The notes under the pieces: generated by a model | The model's input: the letters and a program-made list of their open reading frames with translations, nothing else | Told to the model about the DNA's origin: nothing | The model's database searches: none | Source: an uncultured Clostridia bacterium | Lineage (GTDB): Bacteria; Bacillota; Clostridia; Christensenellales; Borkfalkiaceae | Assembly (NCBI GenBank): GCA_947624965.1 | Contig: CANQMN010000012.1 | Coordinates: 1 to 61,355, forward strand | Direction of reading: 5' to 3' | DNA: 61,355 nucleotides | Shown here: one piece after another, positions 58,953-61,355 of the stretch | How the letters are laid out: each line of letters opens with the position of its first letter | How positions within the stretch are numbered: the first letter of the stretch is position 1 | Translations under genes and position numbers: made by a program

Positions 58953-59017
58953 TAATAATTCAGGCGTGTTCGAGTGTTAGTATATGGAGAGCAAAATCGG
59001 ACTAATAATTTAGGCGT
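58953..59017 (+). repeat. Pair of 15-bp direct repeats 50 bp apart
   Basis: TAATAATTCAGGCGT at 58953-58967 and TAATAATTTAGGCGT at 59003-59017 (14 of 15 equal), with looser similarity beyond. Role unknown; could be protein-binding or recombination half-sites. No gene is seen in 58850-59276 apart from these and the terminator at 59064-59095. Confidence 0.45.
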
Positions 59018-59063
59018 TCTCGTGGCTTATAATTAGGGACGAAAAAACCAAATAGCAACGATC

Positions 59064-59095
59064 AAGGAAGTTTCGTACAAGAGACTTCCTTTTTC
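59064..59095 (+). terminator. Plus-strand terminator-like hairpin
   Basis: AAGGAAGT, 12-base loop, ACTTCCTT then TTTTC. No plus-strand gene precedes it, so it may be a relic or insulate the region. Confidence 0.6.
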
Positions 59096-59276
59096 GTGTA
59101 AAAAAATCTTTGATGCACACCCCGAATTTCTGTTCGGAAGTGTCCTATATAAGTGTCATAAAAAATATTTTGCGTTTTGGCCCTTCGATTTTGCCCGAAA
59201 ATCGCCCTTTTAAGTGAAGGGGTATCGCATGACAACGCTCTCGGTGCGGAAAATACAAAAAATTTTAAAGTTTTAT

Positions 59277-59560
59277 GTTGCATCTGTCGAAAAAATTCAA
59301 CCATACCAAAGTGGGAGGAAAAAATTCGCGTGAACAATTACGCAGAAATGCTCCCCATGCCATAATAGGAGGTGATGCCAATGCAGAAGAAATGACCTAT
59401 CATTGCGGTCGTTAAACGGTAGCGAAAAGATAAACTTTTAAGAAGAAATAATGTTATGAACACATCGTAAAAAGAAAGCAAAAGACAACCGCCGAGGCGA
59501 TCCTGCGGCAAGCAAACGGAAAGCAAAAGTGAGACGATTTTCGGAAAAAGGTGAAGCAGG
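59277..59560 (+). repeat. 284-bp direct repeat, right copy
   Basis: Second copy of 55557-55840. It ends about 100 bases before the promoter of the small protein at 59735 and runs into GGCAAATT..AAGCGGGAAACCCGCCTT, part of which recurs inverted near 55390-55455. It belongs to the mobile-element tail. Confidence 0.85.
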
Positions 59561-59660
59561 ATAAGGAAAGTGGGCAAATTCCCACTTTCGAGGTTTGGGG
59601 CAAGCGGGAAACCCGCCTTCCCCTCTGTTGCCTGAAAGGAAACTTTCTCGTTTGAATCCC

Positions 59661-59711
59661 TTGACTCTTCGGCTGGAATGGAGTAAAATATATGTATCGT
59701 ATGAATACGAT
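59661..59711 (+). promoter_or_regulatory. Promoter and operator-like dyad of mobile-element module
   Basis: TTGACT (59661-59666), 17-base spacer, TAAAAT (59684-59689), followed by the perfect dyad ATCGTAT-GA-ATACGAT (59696-59711), where a repressor would block early elongation. The small protein encoded 23 bases downstream could bind it. Confidence 0.7.
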
Positions 59712-59734
59712 TGATATATTTTACGGAGGTGATT

Positions 59735-59968
59735 ATGGAAAAGAAGCCGAGAGCGATCAAGGACAAGCGTTATGAGGAGAAGCATAAAACGGAGCGCAAA
59801 GCGAAAAACGCCACTTGGGGAACAAGCGTTCCCCGCGAGAAGGCGGAGCAAATCAACGCCTTTCTCGAAAAGTACGGCTATACCAAAGTCCAACTGATAG
59901 AAGCAGGCTATAAGGCTTTGTTGGACGATGCAGGCGAACATAATCTTTCACTCGGGAAAGATAAATAA
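59735..59968 (+). CDS. Small basic mobile-element protein, RHH-like
   Basis: 77 codons from the ATG at 59735 (CGGAGGTGATT upstream). The first 30 residues are strongly basic (KDKRYEEKHKTERKAKNATW), then GTSVPREKAEQINAFLEKYG and TKVQLIEAGYKALLDD resemble the strand-helix-helix of RHH proteins. Such small proteins are common just upstream of serine recombinases in Clostridial elements. Autoregulation through the dyad at 59696-59711 is inferred. Confidence 0.65.
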   Translation: MEKKPRAIKDKRYEEKHKTERKAKNATWGTSVPREKAEQINAFLEKYGYTKVQLIEAGYKALLDDAGEHNLSLGKDK

Positions 59969-60273
59969 CCTTAATTTCTCGCAAAAAATATCGCAGAGAT
60001 TTTTTGCGAAGAGGAGCAGCAACGGAATGAAGTTGCAATTTGCCGCAAGGTAAATTGCTTAATATGAAGTTTGCTGCGACAAGGACGGCTATGATGACTT
60101 CTTCCCTTCGGAATTGGAGGCGATGAAGAAAACCGAGTAACAAATATAGGGTTCCCGCAAAAAGACGAAGTATTTTTGTGGGAAGAGGAGCGGCAAGTCG
60201 AAAATAACAGCCGCGAAATGAAAATGAGCGGCGGGTGCAAAGACTTTGCCGCGACGAACAAGGAGGATACGCG

Positions 60274-60345
60274 ATGGAAAGAGAACATAGTATTCAGCGC
60301 TATAAGGGCGAGGGATATTCCAAGCGCTCGAATAAGAATACTTGA
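60274..60345 (+). CDS. 23-codon leader ORF before tnpW-like gene
   Basis: ATG with AAGGAGG seven bases upstream; the peptide starts MEREHSIQRYKGEGYSKR and ends with TGA that overlaps the next gene's TTG start (TTGA). Either a genuine small peptide or a device to load ribosomes on the non-ATG start of the TnpW-like gene. The 305 bases before it (59969-60273) hold no intact gene; 60063-60140 reads YEVCCDKDGYDDFFPSELEA without a start, a likely relic. Confidence 0.5.
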   Translation: MEREHSIQRYKGEGYSKRSNKNT

Positions 60346-60506
60346 AGGAAAAACAATTCAGCTATCAAAAGGAAATCGGAAACACGGTCTATACCGTGAT
60401 TGTAAAAGAAAGCAACACAGCAAAAGAAACAATATGGAAAAAGCTCGAAAGAGCGATTATAAGGGACTCGCTCGAAGAATGTCATTCCAAAGGAGAAATT
60501 CTATGA
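60342..60506 (+). CDS. TnpW-like transposon-encoded small protein
   Basis: About 54 codons from a TTG at 60342 that overlaps the leader stop; an in-frame stop at 60333-60335 leaves no ATG. KEKQFSYQKEIGNTVYTVIV then ATAKETIWKKLERAII resembles the TnpW family of Tn4451/Tn4453-type elements, always found just before the large serine recombinase. Function unknown. Its TGA overlaps the recombinase ATG (ATGA). Confidence 0.7.
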   Translation: MKEKQFSYQKEIGNTVYTVIVKESNTAKETIWKKLERAIIRDSLEECHSKGEIL

Positions 60507-61355
60507 AAAGACATTATTCGGCATCAAATAACCAATCTTATCTCGGAGGTGAGAAAATAACTGCCCTTTATGCCGTCTATCGAGGGACGACGAGAACGAG
60601 GGCGACAGCAACAGTATCGTAAATCAAAAGGCAATTCTCGGTAAGTACGCAAGTGAAAAAGGCTTCCCCAATCCCCAATTCTATGTGGACGACGGGTACA
60701 GCGGCACGAACTTCAACCGCCCTGACTTTATGCGGCTTATGGAAGATGTCAATGCGGGGAATGTCGGCACGATCATCGTAAAGGATATGTCGAGGCTCGG
60801 CAGGGACTATCTGAAATTAGGTGTTTATACGGAAATCACGTTTCCCGACGCAGGCGTTCGGTTCATTGCCATCAACGACGGCGTGGACAGCGAGAGCAAC
60901 GTGGATAATGACTTTACTCCCTTCCGCAATATCATCAACGAGTGGTATGCGAAAGACACAAGCAAAAAAATCCGCGCCGTGTTCAAGGCAAAAGGCAATT
61001 CGGGTAAACATCTCTGCACGATCCCGCCCTACGGTTACAAAAGGGACGAAAACGACAAGGAACATTGGGTTGTGGACGAGGAATCCGCGGCGGTCGTCAA
61101 AGAGATTTTCAGACTGTGCATGAATGGTTATGGTCCGACGCAGATTGCAAGGATATTGACGGAACGGGAAATCGACACACCGACAATCCATAACCGCAAA
61201 TGCGGTCTGCCCGCAACTTCGCTTCAAACGGAGTTTCCAGAACTATGGTCTACAAAAACTATTGCGGGCATCCTGTCTAATCCTGCCTACCTCGGTCATA
61301 CGGTAAATTTCCGAACGAAGAAAAAATCGTATAAGAGTAAAAAGCAGCTCGACCT
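60503..61355 (+). pseudogene. Large serine recombinase (TnpX-like), frameshifted, runs off window
   Basis: The ATG at 60503 has AAAGGAGAAATT upstream. The first frame gives a typical N-terminus to ITALY (about residue 23), then fails and stops at 60620. From 60571 the +1-shifted frame gives CRLSRDDENEGDSNSIVNQK with the catalytic serine, DDGYSGTNFNRPDF, VKDMSRLGRDYL, and the recombinase domain IPPYGYKRDEN through to the edge with no stop. The family normally reads ITALYCRLSRDD, so one base (a T at about 60570) is missing. Either the gene is dead or this is a sequencing error; the C-terminal part is outside the window. Confidence 0.8.

Noticed and set aside
58953-59017. Possible CRISPR-like repeat pair
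   Set aside because: Only two copies, not palindromic, no further units at that spacing, and no cas genes in the window.

Overview
The window looks like a chromosomal segment of a GC-rich member of the Bacillota, most likely an uncultured Clostridia lineage. Reasons: a truncated SpoIIID-like regulator, an Asp23/Gls24 plus DAK2-type fatty-acid-kinase pair, a YicC-Gmk-RpoZ-PriA-Def-Fmt-RsmB-RlmN gene order, Firmicutes-type sigma-A promoters with 17-bp spacers, strong GGAGG ribosome sites, and a tmRNA whose tag ends in ALAA. The species cannot be named from sequence alone. No tRNA, rRNA or CRISPR array was seen.

Layout. (1) 1-5231 is an AT-rich minus-strand operon: a DNA methyltransferase and a BglII-type restriction endonuclease, then a ParB-like protein, an SNF2-type helicase and a DUF3883 protein cut by the left edge. 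All five genes overlap or nearly touch and share one consensus promoter. (2) 5365-7105 holds an AAA/DUF4143 ATPase and the SpoIIID remnant. (3) 7197-51665 is the GC-rich core, mostly minus strand: a type IIA topoisomerase pair, an EFR1 flavodoxin-ferredoxin, an RHH-lipoprotein divergon, a Gfo/Idh/MocA oxidoreductase, tmRNA (ssrA), an XRE regulator facing two zinc-ribbon membrane proteins, recG, fakA-like plus asp23, rpmB, a BspA-like LRR lipoprotein, a dipeptidase/thiN/rpe cluster, the rlmN-rsmB-fmt-def-priA and rpoZ-gmk-yicC block, ligA-pcrA, rpsU, a glycerol-1-phosphate dehydrogenase operon, a phosphosugar mutase, two membrane proteins, a HAD phosphatase, a HelD-like helicase, and ArsR/ABC/TetR genes.

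(4) 52485-61355 is an AT-rich accessory region that looks like a defence/mobile island. It has a TIR-STAND-repeat gene broken by several frameshifts and a stop, the first part of an AAA ATPase, then one intact 970-codon gene joining a TIR domain, a STAND-like NTPase core and a C-terminal HD (YfbR/HDDC2-like nucleotidase) domain. That gene keeps its own promoter and ribosome site and is bracketed by two 284-bp direct repeats exactly 3720 bp apart. To the right is a Tn4451-like tail: a small basic protein, a 23-codon leader, a TnpW-like protein and a large serine recombinase frameshifted just before its catalytic serine.

The strongest candidates for undescribed biology are the TIR-STAND-HD fusion at 55937-58849 and the five-gene BglII-type operon at the left edge. 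Other points: an unusually long arginine-rich tmRNA tag, a 22-codon micro-ORF coupled by ATGA overlaps on both sides, a 101-bp nested inverted element, and several well-placed operator palindromes.
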